Shown piece after piece: positions 48,526-58,553 of a stretch of 64,000 nucleotides of DNA. The translations under genes and the position numbers were made by a program. The stretch is from contig JANQIW010000005.1 in assembly GCA_028281945.1 (NCBI GenBank), positions 1 through 64,000 of the forward strand. The letters are read 5' to 3'. Source of the stretch: Prochloraceae cyanobacterium PL24a_bin.78 (GTDB lineage Bacteria > Cyanobacteriota > Cyanobacteriia > Cyanobacteriales > JANQIW01). Numbering within the stretch: the first letter of the stretch is position 1; the number at the start of each line of letters is the position of its first letter. A model generated the notes under the pieces. It ran no database searches. It had not been told where the DNA came from and worked only from the letters and a program-made list of their open reading frames with translations.

Positions 48526-51045
48526 TTACCTAGAAGCCTTGGTTTCTTTTACCTTATTAGGTTGAACTTTATTTACTTCAAGAGCACCTTTAGGATAGGC
48601 AATACGACGATGATTACACTGTTGCCAAACACAAACAAACACCTTAGCAATCACGGGTAACTCCTCATAAATTAAACCAGAATCAGCCAACTGATTATCT
48701 CGCCAACGAGCCTTAAAAATCTTATTAACAGTTGCCATAGCAACTTCAGGAGTAGCATCTTTAAGAGATCGCAAAGCCGCCTCACAGCCATCAGCCAACA
48801 TGACAATAGCAGATTCACGAGATTGAGGAATAGGCCCTGCATAACGGAAAAAAGATTCACCAGGAGGTTCTAAACCTTGTTCTTCAGCACGTTGTTTAGC
48901 TTGAAAATAGAAATAAGAAATCAACAAAGTGCCCTGATGTTCAGGAATAAAATCTCGAATTACCTTTGGTAAACCATATTGACGAGCCATAACTAAGCCT
49001 TGGGTAACGTGTTTTCTAATAATTTCTGTACTAACCCAAGGATCTTGAATTAGATCATGTTTATTAGGCCCACCCATTTGATTTTCAATAAATCCCAAAG
49101 GATCGTGCATTTTCCCAATATCATGATAAAGAGTTCCAGCCCTTACCAACTCAACATTACAATGAAGTTCTCGTGCTGCTGCTTCTGCTAAAGAGGCCAC
49201 AAACATGGTATGTTGAAAAGTTCCCGGAGCTTCCGTAGCTAAACGTTTGAGTAAAGGGCGATTGGGGTTAGATAACTCTGCCAATCTAATAGGAGTTACT
49301 AAATCAAAAACACTTTCAAGATAAGGAGAAATTCCTAAAGCGATAATACTCCAAGCTACTCCAGAAAAACCATAGAGAATAGCTCTTGGCAAGACAGCGT
49401 ACCAAATTGTGCCTGCTGCTGCACTAAGAATTAAATTAATAACTAAATAAACTCCTCCTTGAGTTAAACCAATTCCTACCCCTAATACTGCCTGTTCTTC
49501 TCGAGAGTGCATTCTCCCAGCAAGGCTGCTGGCTAAAAGTCCACCGGCTGTACCCGATAGTAAAAATTCCCAACCAACCCCTTCTGTAGCAAATACCATT
49601 AATGCTGTTAATAAAAGTATTTGTAATATTCCTAAGGTAGGGCGATAAAAACTACTGGTGAGTAAACCTATGGCTGCTAAATTTGTATAAGGAATATCCA
49701 ATATCAAAAGTATTGGTGCAGATATACTCAATAAAAATAAGAGAATGGCATCTCGACGACGGGAAATTTTATGTAAATTTTTCCCTACTACAGAAAAAAT
49801 AGTAATGGATACTATGACTAATAGTGCAGATAATAGTATTCCTTGCCAATTAATCCCTCTGCGACTTAGATTAAATCCATCTAAAAGTACAAAATCTTCT
49901 TGAGTAATAATTTCCTCTTTCCAGACGATTACTTCTCCTTTTTCGATTTCTACATATACTGTATTTACTGCTTGTGCGGCTGTTTCTGCTCTTATTTTGG
50001 TTTCTTCTTCGTCTATGGTTAAGTTTGGCTCTAAAATTTCAAATAATATTTTACTAGCTATTTCTTGAGTCGCTTGTGGAATTGATGATTCTAGTTGTAA
50101 ATCTATAGTTTGTTGTTGAAGATTTGGTGGTAATCCTTGAGAAATTCCTTGAGCTAAAATTCGATCTAAAACTCTATTAATGTCTTCTTTGGTTTGTTGC
50201 CAAATTTCATTTTCAAGCATTAATAAAGTTACTTTATCTCCTAGGCTTAACTGACTGATTCTCTCGTTGGATATTTTGGTTAAAGTTTTTGCATATTTTG
50301 ATCGTGATGTATTAATAGAAGAAATTAAAGATTGAAATTCTTCTTGAGAGGCTTTTTCTTGATAATTTATTAATTCTGTTATTGGTTTTTTTATAGTTTC
50401 TTTGAGGGGCCCATAATCTGGTTTTAATAGATCGTATTGTAATTGAGAGTTGAAATTATTTACTTGTTCTGATTTTTTATTATCAATTTCTTCTAATGTA
50501 CTTACAATTTTCTCCCATTGCCAATCAAGACATTGTAGTAGATCTTCTTGAGTATTTTTTGAGAGAATATTGGTATTTACTATAGGAAAATAATCACGTT
50601 CTTGTCTATATTTTTCGATTCTTTCGAGATATCTTCTCAATTCTTTTTTGATTTCATTATTGATTTCGTTATTGTGTTTGAGAATAGGATTTGTGCCATT
50701 TCTTACTGCTTTTCGATATTCTTCTGTTGTTTTAGTATCTTCAAAAACTGCATTTCTAGGTGCTTTTATAGTTATTGGAGCCGGTGTGCCTACAGCTAAT
50801 TGAGGCTGATTATAAAAACGATATCCTACAACACTTGTCAAAGCAATTATTATTAGTATCAATATAATTGAGAAATGAATTTTTCTAATTGATGATACTA
50901 ATCGCTCTATTTTTAATATTTTGATGAACAATCTTTTTTTATTTAGGTTTATTTTGTAAGGATCAAAAAATAATAATGACAAATTTTTTTGACAATTTTG
51001 CCACCACTGTTTAATTTGCTTACATAATGACTTGAAGTTTCTCAT
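48526..51045 (-). CDS. 7TM-HD (PgpH-type) phosphodiesterase
   Basis: An 839-residue membrane protein. One N-terminal TM helix (~58-76) precedes an extracytoplasmic 7TMR-HDED domain (residues ~80-400, helical and Glu/Gln-rich). Seven TM helices follow (~410-600), then a cytoplasmic HD domain with the metal-binding HD in GTLYHDIGKMHDP and ANGCEAALRS-like. The sequence AGTLYHDIGK and RLATEAPGTFQHTMFVA are family hallmarks. PgpH homologues hydrolyse cyclic di-AMP. It should set c-di-AMP levels in response to an external signal. Confidence 0.92.
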   Translation of the reverse strand: MRNFKSLCKQIKQWWQNCQKNLSLLFFDPYKINLNKKRLFIKILKIERLVSSIRKIHFSIILILIIIALTSVVGYRFYNQPQLAVGTPAPITIKAPRNAVFEDTKTTEEYRKAVRNGTNPILKHNNEINNEIKKELRRYLERIEKYRQERDYFPIVNTNILSKNTQEDLLQCLDWQWEKIVSTLEEIDNKKSEQVNNFNSQLQYDLLKPDYGPLKETIKKPITELINYQEKASQEEFQSLISSINTSRSKYAKTLTKISNERISQLSLGDKVTLLMLENEIWQQTKEDINRVLDRILAQGISQGLPPNLQQQTIDLQLESSIPQATQEIASKILFEILEPNLTIDEEETKIRAETAAQAVNTVYVEIEKGEVIVWKEEIITQEDFVLLDGFNLSRRGINWQGILLSALLVIVSITIFSVVGKNLHKISRRRDAILLFLLSISAPILLILDIPYTNLAAIGLLTSSFYRPTLGILQILLLTALMVFATEGVGWEFLLSGTAGGLLASSLAGRMHSREEQAVLGVGIGLTQGGVYLVINLILSAAAGTIWYAVLPRAILYGFSGVAWSIIALGISPYLESVFDLVTPIRLAELSNPNRPLLKRLATEAPGTFQHTMFVASLAEAAARELHCNVELVRAGTLYHDIGKMHDPLGFIENQMGGPNKHDLIQDPWVSTEIIRKHVTQGLVMARQYGLPKVIRDFIPEHQGTLLISYFYFQAKQRAEEQGLEPPGESFFRYAGPIPQSRESAIVMLADGCEAALRSLKDATPEVAMATVNKIFKARWRDNQLADSGLIYEELPVIAKVFVCVWQQCNHRRIAYPKGALEVNKVQPNKVKETKASR

Positions 51046-51138
51046 TGTGTGTGAGGCTCCGCACTAGCTGTAGGAATTTGATTCCTTAATAATATTCTCT
51101 ACGAAAAGCTACTTGAATCATTTTTTGATTTGATTTTT

Positions 51139-52044
51139 TTACTTTCTTTTTTGAACTATCCCCGCACTTAAACATAGTATTTGAGGGGGATTTTCTGTTT
51201 TGATTTTATCTGGTTGATAAATACCTGCCCAATGCCAAAAGAGTTTTTTTGCTAATTGGGAAGCATCTAGAAGAATTGGTTGAGTTTGATTCGCTAAATG
51301 CCAAGGGATATTCAAGCTATTAAAACTGTTATAGACTCCTGAAATTGCCCCTGTTAAAGCCGCAGTGAGTTTTGGTTTATACCCTCCCATGATAGCAGTC
51401 TTAACACAAAGCTGAAAATCATCTGGATTACGAGTAAAGTTGTAAAGTGCTAAAGCCATTGGTGTTTGACTGTGGTTTTGATTACGACTGAATCTCGATA
51501 TGACTTGATGATAAGGTGTGTTATTTTTGTTTAAGTTTTGTAAGATTTCAAGTTGTTGTATTAGTGTATTTTCCTCTAGGTTTACTAAATTAATAAATTT
51601 TACTATATTAATCAAATAGGAGATCAATTTATTTCCATCAATTTTCTCTGTCATGGCAAGAGAGATGGCCAATCCCCATATTAATAGCTCATCAAAGTTT
51701 AAGCTAGAGTCACACCAAATGGCTGCTTTATTTTCTAAATTTTTTCTTAATAATTCGAGATTATCATGATAAAATATTGCTATTGGTAATGTAGCTAAAG
51801 CTATTTCACTGATAGTGCCTTGATTTTTCCATTTTAAAAGTTTTCCTTGCTTTTGTGTTGGCTTTTGAACTAAGTTATCTCCTGTTGGAAAGTTAGAATT
51901 ATCTGAAATTAACTCTTGGATAGTCTGGATACAAATTTGATCCCAAGGAAATTGTCTGGATTCTAATTCTTCTTTAGCAAGGATAAAAGGAATTCTACTT
52001 CCGATGATCCCACCTTGAAATCGACTTAACATTGAATATTCCAT
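51139..52044 (-). CDS. ADP-ribosylglycohydrolase-like protein, catalytic site lost
   Basis: A 301-residue helical protein of the DraG/ADP-ribosylglycohydrolase fold. The N-terminus (RFQGGIIGSRIPFIL) aligns with the family start GxxxGDAlG but lacks the metal-binding Asp. The C-terminal GG-D-T/S-D motif is replaced by MGGYKPKLTAALTGAISGVY. It is therefore probably a non-enzymatic or altered-function paralogue. It lies 94 bp upstream of the pgpH-like start on the same strand. Any role in reversing ADP-ribosylation is unsupported. Confidence 0.62.
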   Translation of the reverse strand: MEYSMLSRFQGGIIGSRIPFILAKEELESRQFPWDQICIQTIQELISDNSNFPTGDNLVQKPTQKQGKLLKWKNQGTISEIALATLPIAIFYHDNLELLRKNLENKAAIWCDSSLNFDELLIWGLAISLAMTEKIDGNKLISYLINIVKFINLVNLEENTLIQQLEILQNLNKNNTPYHQVISRFSRNQNHSQTPMALALYNFTRNPDDFQLCVKTAIMGGYKPKLTAALTGAISGVYNSFNSLNIPWHLANQTQPILLDASQLAKKLFWHWAGIYQPDKIKTENPPQILCLSAGIVQKRK

Positions 52045-52348
52045 TTTTCCTTAAATTAATTGCTTTTTCTCATATAGTAACTAACTGTTTTTGCTTATTG
52101 TTCCTCATTTTTTAATCAATTCTCTTTAAGATTATGGTTTGATTTTTTTTAAATATATTTACTAATTCTAAATTATATTATAGATTATTCCCTTTGTTAT
52201 TTTTTTATTTTATCAAAAATTTTAAATTTATTTCAATTTTAACTAATGTAGCTTTTTTTTCTAGATTTTCTCAAGTAATAGGTATTCAAAATCTGATACT
52301 TAAGAGATAGTTTTAGTGACTCATAGCTATAAATATTTTTGGATGAAC
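52045..52348. other. AT-rich intergenic region
   Basis: 304 bp between trmD and the ADP-ribosylglycohydrolase-like gene. No gene, repeat or clear hairpin was found. Confidence 0.45.
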
Positions 52349-53092
52349 CTAACAATCTTCAAGTTCATCACTATAGTCAATTACTTCTGATGAATTGGAT
52401 TCCAACCATTTTTCCCACAAATCTTGACGACGAGAACGAGTTCTTTGAATTTGTTGTGATTTTCGCCAACGAGCAATGGATTGATGATTGCCCGATCGTA
52501 ATACTGGAGGAACTTCCCAACCACGGAAAACCGAAGGCCTAGTATATTGAGGATAATCAAGTAAACCAGATTCAAAACTTTCATATTTAAGAGATTCCGA
52601 TTTCCCTACAGTGCCTGGTAATAATCTAATCACACCATTCGTCAATGCCAAAGCAGGGATTTCTCCACAGGTTAAAACGAAATCTCCCAGAGAAATTTCC
52701 CAAGATGTTAAATAACGGATTCTTTCATCAAAGCCTTCATAATGACCACAGATAATGATAAGTTGGGAATAGATGGTTAATTTTTGTAATAAAGATTGGT
52801 TAAGAGGTTGACCTTGGGGTGTCATCAGAATAATTTGAGCATCAGGATTTCTAGGTAGAGATTCAACTGCACTAAAAATCGGTTCAGGCTTAAGTAACAT
52901 CCCTACACCACCACCGTAAGGCTCATCATCTACTTTATGATGTTTATCAAGGGTAAAATCACGAGGATTAATCAAATTAACGGTAGCAATTCCTTTAGTA
53001 AGAGCTTTCCCTAGTAATCCAGATTGTAAAGGAGAGGAAAAAAACTCAGGAAATAGGGTAATTATATCTAAGCGCACAGTTTTGATTGACAA
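52349..53092 (-). CDS. trmD: tRNA (guanine-N1)-methyltransferase
   Basis: A 247-residue SPOUT-family enzyme that methylates G37 of tRNAs reading CNN and related codons, preventing +1 frameshifting. Signatures are DIITLFPEFF, DEPYGGGVGMLLKPEP, IIICGHYEGFDERI and the knot region ISLGDFVLTCGEIPAL. Residues RPSVFRGWEVPPVLRSGNH are conserved in the C-terminal domain. Full length. It stands apart from rpsP/rplS, as usual in cyanobacteria. Confidence 0.96.
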   Translation of the reverse strand: MSIKTVRLDIITLFPEFFSSPLQSGLLGKALTKGIATVNLINPRDFTLDKHHKVDDEPYGGGVGMLLKPEPIFSAVESLPRNPDAQIILMTPQGQPLNQSLLQKLTIYSQLIIICGHYEGFDERIRYLTSWEISLGDFVLTCGEIPALALTNGVIRLLPGTVGKSESLKYESFESGLLDYPQYTRPSVFRGWEVPPVLRSGNHQSIARWRKSQQIQRTRSRRQDLWEKWLESNSSEVIDYSDELEDC

Positions 53093-53535
53093 AATATACT
53101 GACATAAGATATATTATAGCATCTTGATTAAGCAAATAGTTAGAACGGTGCACCGAGATTACAGATAATAAGAAATATGGTCAAAGAATCTCAAGTCCAA
53201 GAGCCTTTTTCAATTGTCAATTAATTTAGTTAGTTAATTTAAGGTCAATTGTATAAAAGTTATCAACCTCTATCAAACATATCAAGAATGTCAAAAAAGC
53301 AGTCCAGTTAAATTGTTTAAAAAATTGCCATAGTTAGGACAAAATCCCTCATTATCATGGAGAGAGATTTCTAGGAAATCTCAAAATGGCTAAAACAATT
53401 CTGGAATAATTTTGACATGATTAAACATATAGAGGAAAAGATAAAGAAAAGCAAAAACAAAAAAAAAATTGGATTATAATTAGCACCGCAAAAAAAATAT
53501 TAATTAAATTGTCCTTATGCTAAAACAATAAGATT
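53093..53535. other. Intergenic region upstream of cphB
   Basis: 443 bp between divergent trmD and cphB. It is AT-rich with poly-A runs. I find no gene, structured RNA or NtcA-like site in it, although cyanophycin genes are often nitrogen-controlled. Confidence 0.45.
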
Positions 53536-54384
53536 ATGCTCCAATTAGATACTAAAAATCGAGAAATAAATATGCTCCAAGAGACAAAAACTGCCATCTT
53601 GGTAATAGGCGGTGCTGAAGATAAAGTACATGGTCGAGAGATTTTACATACATTTTGGTTAAAATCAGGATCAAAAGAATCAAAGATTGCAATCATACCT
53701 TCGGCATCAAGAGAACCAACCATTATCGGAGATCGCTATCTTAAAATTTTTGAAGATATGGGTTCAAAATATCTCAAAGTATTAGATATACGCGATCGCT
53801 CCCAAGGAGATAATTCCTCTTTTAAAGAATATATAGAAGAATGTACAGGAGTCTTTCTCACAGGAGGAGATCAATTACGTTTATGTGGGTTGCTAGCAGA
53901 TACGCCAATTATGGAGAGAATCCGGCAAAGAGTTCATCTTGGTGAAATAACTTTAGCAGGAACCAGTGCAGGGGCGGCAGTAATGGGTCATCATATGATC
54001 GCAGGAGGTAGTAGTGGAGAATCGCCAAATCGTGCTCTAGTAGATATGGCTATGGGTTTGGGGATAATTCCAGAAGTAATAGTAGATCAACATTTTCACA
54101 ATCGCAACCGAATGGCACGTTTATTAAGTGCAATCTCAAATCATCCAGAATGTCTGGGAGTGGGAATAGATGAGGATACTTGTGCGATGTTCGATGGACA
54201 TGGGATCATTACGGTAATGGGTAGAGGTACAGTCTCAATTGTAGATGCCAGATCCATGAGCTATACGAATCAAGGAAAAATAGGTGCAGAAGAGCCACTG
54301 AGTCTTCATAATCTTCAAATCCATATTTTATCTTATGGCGATGGCTATAATCTCAAGAAACATCAACCAATTAAGGCAAATTAA
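53536..54384 (+). CDS. cphB: Cyanophycinase
   Basis: A 282-residue serine peptidase (S51 family) that degrades cyanophycin to beta-Asp-Arg dipeptides. It has TAILVIGGAEDKVHGREIL, the nucleophile Ser in LAGTSAGAAVMG, IIPSASREP and IPEVIVDQHFHNRNRMARLL. The ATG at 53536 keeps the MLQLDTKN leader usual in cyanobacterial CphB; an internal ATG at 53572 is possible. It is the first gene of cphB-cphA. Confidence 0.95.
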   Translation: MLQLDTKNREINMLQETKTAILVIGGAEDKVHGREILHTFWLKSGSKESKIAIIPSASREPTIIGDRYLKIFEDMGSKYLKVLDIRDRSQGDNSSFKEYIEECTGVFLTGGDQLRLCGLLADTPIMERIRQRVHLGEITLAGTSAGAAVMGHHMIAGGSSGESPNRALVDMAMGLGIIPEVIVDQHFHNRNRMARLLSAISNHPECLGVGIDEDTCAMFDGHGIITVMGRGTVSIVDARSMSYTNQGKIGAEEPLSLHNLQIHILSYGDGYNLKKHQPIKAN

Positions 54385-54560
54385 TCAGAAAGAAAACGGA
54401 TCATTTGGGGGGCCAAGCAAATGCACATCTCCCCTCAAAATCAGTGATGTTCAAATTAAAATAAAAAAAAACTGTTCAACACGAGCGGTTTAGCCATTAT
54501 AAATAGAGAGAAACTAAAAAATGGCTTATTTGTGCTCTGCTTTGGGAAAAAAAGGCAACT

Positions 54561-57185
54561 ATGAGAATTTTAAAAACTCAAACTCTAAGAGGTCCAAATT
54601 ATTGGAGTATTCGTAGAGATAAATTAATTGTTATGCGTTTGGATTTAGAGGAACTAGCTGAGAAACCCTCTAATTTAATACCAGGATTTTATGAGGGCTT
54701 AATAGAGATATTACCAAGTCTGGAAGAACACTATTGCTCTCCAGGTCATCGTGGTGGATTCCTTCGTAGAGTTCAAGATGGTACTTATATGGGTCACATT
54801 ATTGAACACGTGGCTTTGGAGCTTCAAGAGTTAACGGGAATGCCAGTAGGCTTTGGTAGAACGAGAGAAACATCTACTCCTGGAGTATATAATGTAGTAT
54901 TTGAATATATCTATGAAGAGGCAGGACGTTATGCTGGCAGAGCGGCTGTTAGAATATGTAGTTCCATTGTGGAAAATGGAACTTATGCTCAGGAAGAATT
55001 GGAACAAGATTTAGCAGATCTAAGAGAGCTTCGGGCCAATTCAGCTTTAGGGCCTAGCACTGATGCCATTATCAAAGAGGCACAAGCACGGAAAATTCCT
55101 TGGCTCTTACTTAATGCTAGGGCTATGGTTCAATTGGGTTATGGAATCAATCAAAAGCGCATCCAAGCAACTTTAACTCAAAATTCTGGCATTTTAGGGG
55201 TTGAATTGGCTTGTGATAAGGAAGGAACTAAAACTATTCTTAAAGATGCTGGTATACCTGTACCAAAAGGTACTTTGATTCATTATCTTGATGAATTACA
55301 AGAGGCTATCGATACTGTTGGTGGTTTTCCTATTGTGCTTAAACCTCTAGATGGTAATCATGGCCGGGGTATTACTATTGATATTAATAGCATTGAAGAG
55401 GCAGAAGAAGCTTACGATTTGGCTAGCAACGCATCTAAAACTCGCAGCGTTATAGTGGAACGTTATTATCGTGGTAGAGATCATCGGGTTTTGGTCATTA
55501 ATGGGAAAGTGGTTGCTGTCTCTCAACGCATACCTGCTCATGTGGTGGGCAATGGTAAGTTAAGTATTGAAGACTTGATTGAGGAAACTAATGATGATCC
55601 TAATCGTGGTGAAGGCCATGATAATGTTTTAACTAAAATCAAAGTCGATCGCATGGCTAGTTCGATTTTAGAAAAGCAAGGTTTTACTATGGAAACTATC
55701 CTTAAAAAAGGAGAAATTGCTTATCTACGAGCTACGGCTAATTTGAGTACTGGGGGAATTGCCATAGATAAGACTGAAGATATACACCCAGAAAATGTTT
55801 GGATTGCAGAAAGAGTTGCTAAAATTATTGGTCTTGATATTGCAGGAATTGATGTTGTTACTGAAGATATAACTAAACCTTTACGGGAAGTAGATGGTGT
55901 GATTGTGGAAGTAAATGCTGCTCCTGGCTTTAGAATGCACGTTGCACCTAGTCGGGGTTTACCTCGTAATGTGGCTGCTCCTGTGATAGATATGTTATTC
56001 CCTCATGAATCTCCTTGTCGGATTCCGATTATTGCCATTACTGGAACTAATGGTAAAACTACTACTACTCGATTGACTGCTCATATATATCGTCAGACGG
56101 AGAAAGTGGTGGGTTTTACTACAACTGATGGTATTTATATAGGCAATACTTTGATAGAAAAAGGCGATAATACTGGACCTTTGAGTGCAAGTACTATTCT
56201 GAAAGATCCTACTGTGGAAGTGGCAGTTTTGGAAACAGCACGAGGGGGAATCCTTCGTTCTGGTTTGGCTTTCGATCAATGTGATATTGGGGTGGTTTTG
56301 AATGTAGCAGCAGATCATTTGGGTCTTGGAGATATCGATACCATCGAACAAATGGCTAAAGTTAAAGGAGTTATTGCAGAAACTGTTAGTGGTAATGGTT
56401 ATGGAATCCTTAATGCTGATGATCCTCTAGTGTCGGCAATGGCTAAAAATGTGAAAGGAAAAGTGGCTTATTTTGGGATGAGTTTGGATAATCCTGTCAT
56501 TCAAGATCATATTCGTCGCGGTGGTATGGCTGCTGTTTATGAAAATGGTTATTTATCAATTATTGAGGGTGAATGGACTTTAAGAATTGAAGAGGCTGTT
56601 AATATTCCTGTGACGATGGGGGGGATGGCTCCTTTTATGATTGCTAATGCTTTGGCGGCAAGTTTAGCGGCTTTTGCTCAAGGTGTGGATATCGAAATGA
56701 TTCGTCAAGGTTTGAGGACTTTTACTGCTTCGGCTAATCAAACTCCTGGAAGAATGAATTTATTTGATTTGGGAGATTGTCATGGTTTGGTGGATTATGC
56801 CCATAATCCGGCAGGATATGAAGCAGTTGGGGGTTTTGTTCAAAATTGGAAGGGTGAAAAAATTGGCATTATTGGTGGTCCGGGAGATCGTCGAGATGAA
56901 GATTTAATTTTGTTAGGTGAAATTTCTGCTAAGATTTTTGACAGAATTATTATTAAAGAGGATGACGATAAGAGGGGCAGAGAGTCTGGTGAGGTGGCAG
57001 ATATTATTGCTAAAGGGGTTAAGCAGGTTAATGGTAATTTTGATTACAAAATTATTCTTGATGAAACAGAAGCGATCGATACAACTCTTAATGGTGCTCC
57101 TAAGGAAAGCTTAGTGGTTGTTTTCCCTGAAAGTGTGAATAGAGCTATTGATTTAATGAAAAAATATCAAAAAAATCCTGATTAA
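54561..57185 (+). CDS. cphA: Cyanophycin synthetase
   Basis: An 874-residue enzyme that polymerises arginine onto poly-aspartate to build cyanophycin, the nitrogen store. It has an N-terminal domain, an ATP-grasp domain (GFPIVLKPLDGNHGRGIT, VEVNAAPGFRMH), and a Mur ligase-like domain with P-loop ITGTNGKTTTTR near residue 494, AVLETARGGILR and VDYAHNPAGYEAV. The length is normal for the family. It is 176 bp downstream of cphB on the same strand. An N-terminal MRILKTQTLRGPNYWSI is the family start. Confidence 0.97.
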   Translation: MRILKTQTLRGPNYWSIRRDKLIVMRLDLEELAEKPSNLIPGFYEGLIEILPSLEEHYCSPGHRGGFLRRVQDGTYMGHIIEHVALELQELTGMPVGFGRTRETSTPGVYNVVFEYIYEEAGRYAGRAAVRICSSIVENGTYAQEELEQDLADLRELRANSALGPSTDAIIKEAQARKIPWLLLNARAMVQLGYGINQKRIQATLTQNSGILGVELACDKEGTKTILKDAGIPVPKGTLIHYLDELQEAIDTVGGFPIVLKPLDGNHGRGITIDINSIEEAEEAYDLASNASKTRSVIVERYYRGRDHRVLVINGKVVAVSQRIPAHVVGNGKLSIEDLIEETNDDPNRGEGHDNVLTKIKVDRMASSILEKQGFTMETILKKGEIAYLRATANLSTGGIAIDKTEDIHPENVWIAERVAKIIGLDIAGIDVVTEDITKPLREVDGVIVEVNAAPGFRMHVAPSRGLPRNVAAPVIDMLFPHESPCRIPIIAITGTNGKTTTTRLTAHIYRQTEKVVGFTTTDGIYIGNTLIEKGDNTGPLSASTILKDPTVEVAVLETARGGILRSGLAFDQCDIGVVLNVAADHLGLGDIDTIEQMAKVKGVIAETVSGNGYGILNADDPLVSAMAKNVKGKVAYFGMSLDNPVIQDHIRRGGMAAVYENGYLSIIEGEWTLRIEEAVNIPVTMGGMAPFMIANALAASLAAFAQGVDIEMIRQGLRTFTASANQTPGRMNLFDLGDCHGLVDYAHNPAGYEAVGGFVQNWKGEKIGIIGGPGDRRDEDLILLGEISAKIFDRIIIKEDDDKRGRESGEVADIIAKGVKQVNGNFDYKIILDETEAIDTTLNGAPKESLVVVFPESVNRAIDLMKKYQKNPD

Positions 57186-57268
57186 TAAGTTAGAGAATAG
57201 TTAATGGTTAATGCTTAATAAACAAAAAAGCTATTAACTATTACCTTATATCTACTTATGTGTTGACT

Positions 57269-58201
57269 ATGACTAATAATTCAGAATATGATTCCCCTTG
57301 GAAAGAGGCACTTGAAATCTATTTTCAGGAATTTATACAGTTTTTCTTCCCCCAAGCTTATGAAGATATTGACTGGAATCGCCCTTATGAAACCTTAGAT
57401 CAAGAATTACAACAATTAGCACAAGACGCTACATTAGGTAAAAGACTAGCAGATAAGTTAGTGAAAGTATGGTTAAAAACGGGAATTGAAACTATTGTTA
57501 TTATACATATCGAAATTCAAGGGGAATATGAAAGTAATTTTGCTCAAAGAATGTTTATTTATAACTATAGAATTTATGATAAATTTTATCAAAAGAATAC
57601 GGAAGTAATTAGCCTTGCTGTATTGGGTGATGAAAGTCAGACTTGGAAACCAACACGATATAATTATGATAGATGGGGTTTTTCTATGACAATGGAATTT
57701 CCTGTTGTTAAGCTTTTAGATTATAAATTAGAGGAATTGGAAGCTGAAAATAATCCTTTTGCTATAATAGTAGCAGCTCATTTAAAGACAAAATCAACTA
57801 AAAAAAATCCTCAAGGAAGATTACAACAAAAATTCAATCTTATCAAAAAACTCTATGAAAAAGGATACCAAAAGCAAGATATTCTTAGACTTTTTCGATT
57901 GATAGATTGGATGATGGTTTTGCCGGAAGAATTAACTCAGAATTTTAAACAACAATTAGCTGATTATGAGGAGGAAAAAAAAGTGCCATATATTACTAGC
58001 ATCGAAAGGCTTGGAATGGAAAAAGGCGAAATAGGAATGCTTAAAGAATCAATTATTGAATTGTTAGAGTTTAAGTTTTCATCCATTCCTGAAGAATTAA
58101 AAAATACCATCAATAATCTCGATGAAATAACCGTTTTAAAACAACTTTTTAGACAGGCTATGGCTGTTTCCTCTCTAGAGGAATTCCAAGAATTACTTTA
58201 A
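57269..58201 (+). CDS. Rpn-family PD-(D/E)XK nuclease
   Basis: A 310-residue protein of the Rpn/PDDEXK-transposase-like group. The nuclease core (residues ~15-160) has WKEALEIYFQEFIQFFFPQAY, ADKLVKVWLKTGIETIVII and the ExQ motif HIEIQGEYE. The C-terminal third is a variable helical region and a DUF4351-type tail (LEFKFSSIPEELKNTINN). The ATG at 57269 is chosen. An internal GTG at 57983 with a strong SD could yield the C-terminal 72 residues separately. The family is linked to recombination and phage defence. Duplicated tail follows downstream. Confidence 0.78.
   Translation: MTNNSEYDSPWKEALEIYFQEFIQFFFPQAYEDIDWNRPYETLDQELQQLAQDATLGKRLADKLVKVWLKTGIETIVIIHIEIQGEYESNFAQRMFIYNYRIYDKFYQKNTEVISLAVLGDESQTWKPTRYNYDRWGFSMTMEFPVVKLLDYKLEELEAENNPFAIIVAAHLKTKSTKKNPQGRLQQKFNLIKKLYEKGYQKQDILRLFRLIDWMMVLPEELTQNFKQQLADYEEEKKVPYITSIERLGMEKGEIGMLKESIIELLEFKFSSIPEELKNTINNLDEITVLKQLFRQAMAVSSLEEFQELL
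57983..58201 (+). CDS. Possible intragenic C-terminal product of the Rpn gene
   Basis: An in-frame GTG at 57983 is preceded by GAGGAGG (57968-57974) and eight A residues. This is a near-ideal ribosome binding site inside the nuclease gene. The product would be 72 residues starting at PYITSIERLGM. Short products of this kind (RpnS) have been reported as antitoxins of Rpn nucleases. Here the expression is an inference. Confidence 0.5.
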   Translation: MPYITSIERLGMEKGEIGMLKESIIELLEFKFSSIPEELKNTINNLDEITVLKQLFRQAMAVSSLEEFQELL

Positions 58202-58265
58202 CAATTTTCTTCTTTAAACTTCTATCAATCTAATACAAAATAACCCTAATTATCTAAAAAATTCT

Positions 58266-58508
58266 ATGCCATATATTACTAGCATCGAAAGGCTTGGAAT
58301 GGAAAAAGGCGAAATTATTGGAAGAGAAAAAGGCGAAATAGGAATGCTTAAAGAATCAATTATTGAATTGTTAGAGTTTAAGTTTTCATCTATTCCTGAA
58401 GAATTAAAAAATACCATCAATAATCTCGATGAAATAACCGTTTTAAAACAACTTCTTAAACAGATAATCACTGTTTCTTCCCTAGAGGAATTCCAAGAAT
58501 TACTTTAA
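58266..58508 (+). CDS. Stand-alone duplicate of the Rpn C-terminal domain
   Basis: An 80-residue frame that copies the last 72 residues of the upstream Rpn gene nearly identically, from PYITSIERLGMEKGE to SSLEEFQELL. It starts with ATG at exactly the codon where the parent has the internal GTG. It also has an 8-residue insertion (an extra GEIIGREK unit, 24 bp). The frame is intact and substitutions are few. No SD is visible. It may be an antitoxin-like copy or a spare domain. Confidence 0.6.
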   Translation: MPYITSIERLGMEKGEIIGREKGEIGMLKESIIELLEFKFSSIPEELKNTINNLDEITVLKQLLKQIITVSSLEEFQELL

Positions 58509-58553
58509 CGATAACCTCAAAAATAACTTTCCTCTTAAACTTCCATATTACTA

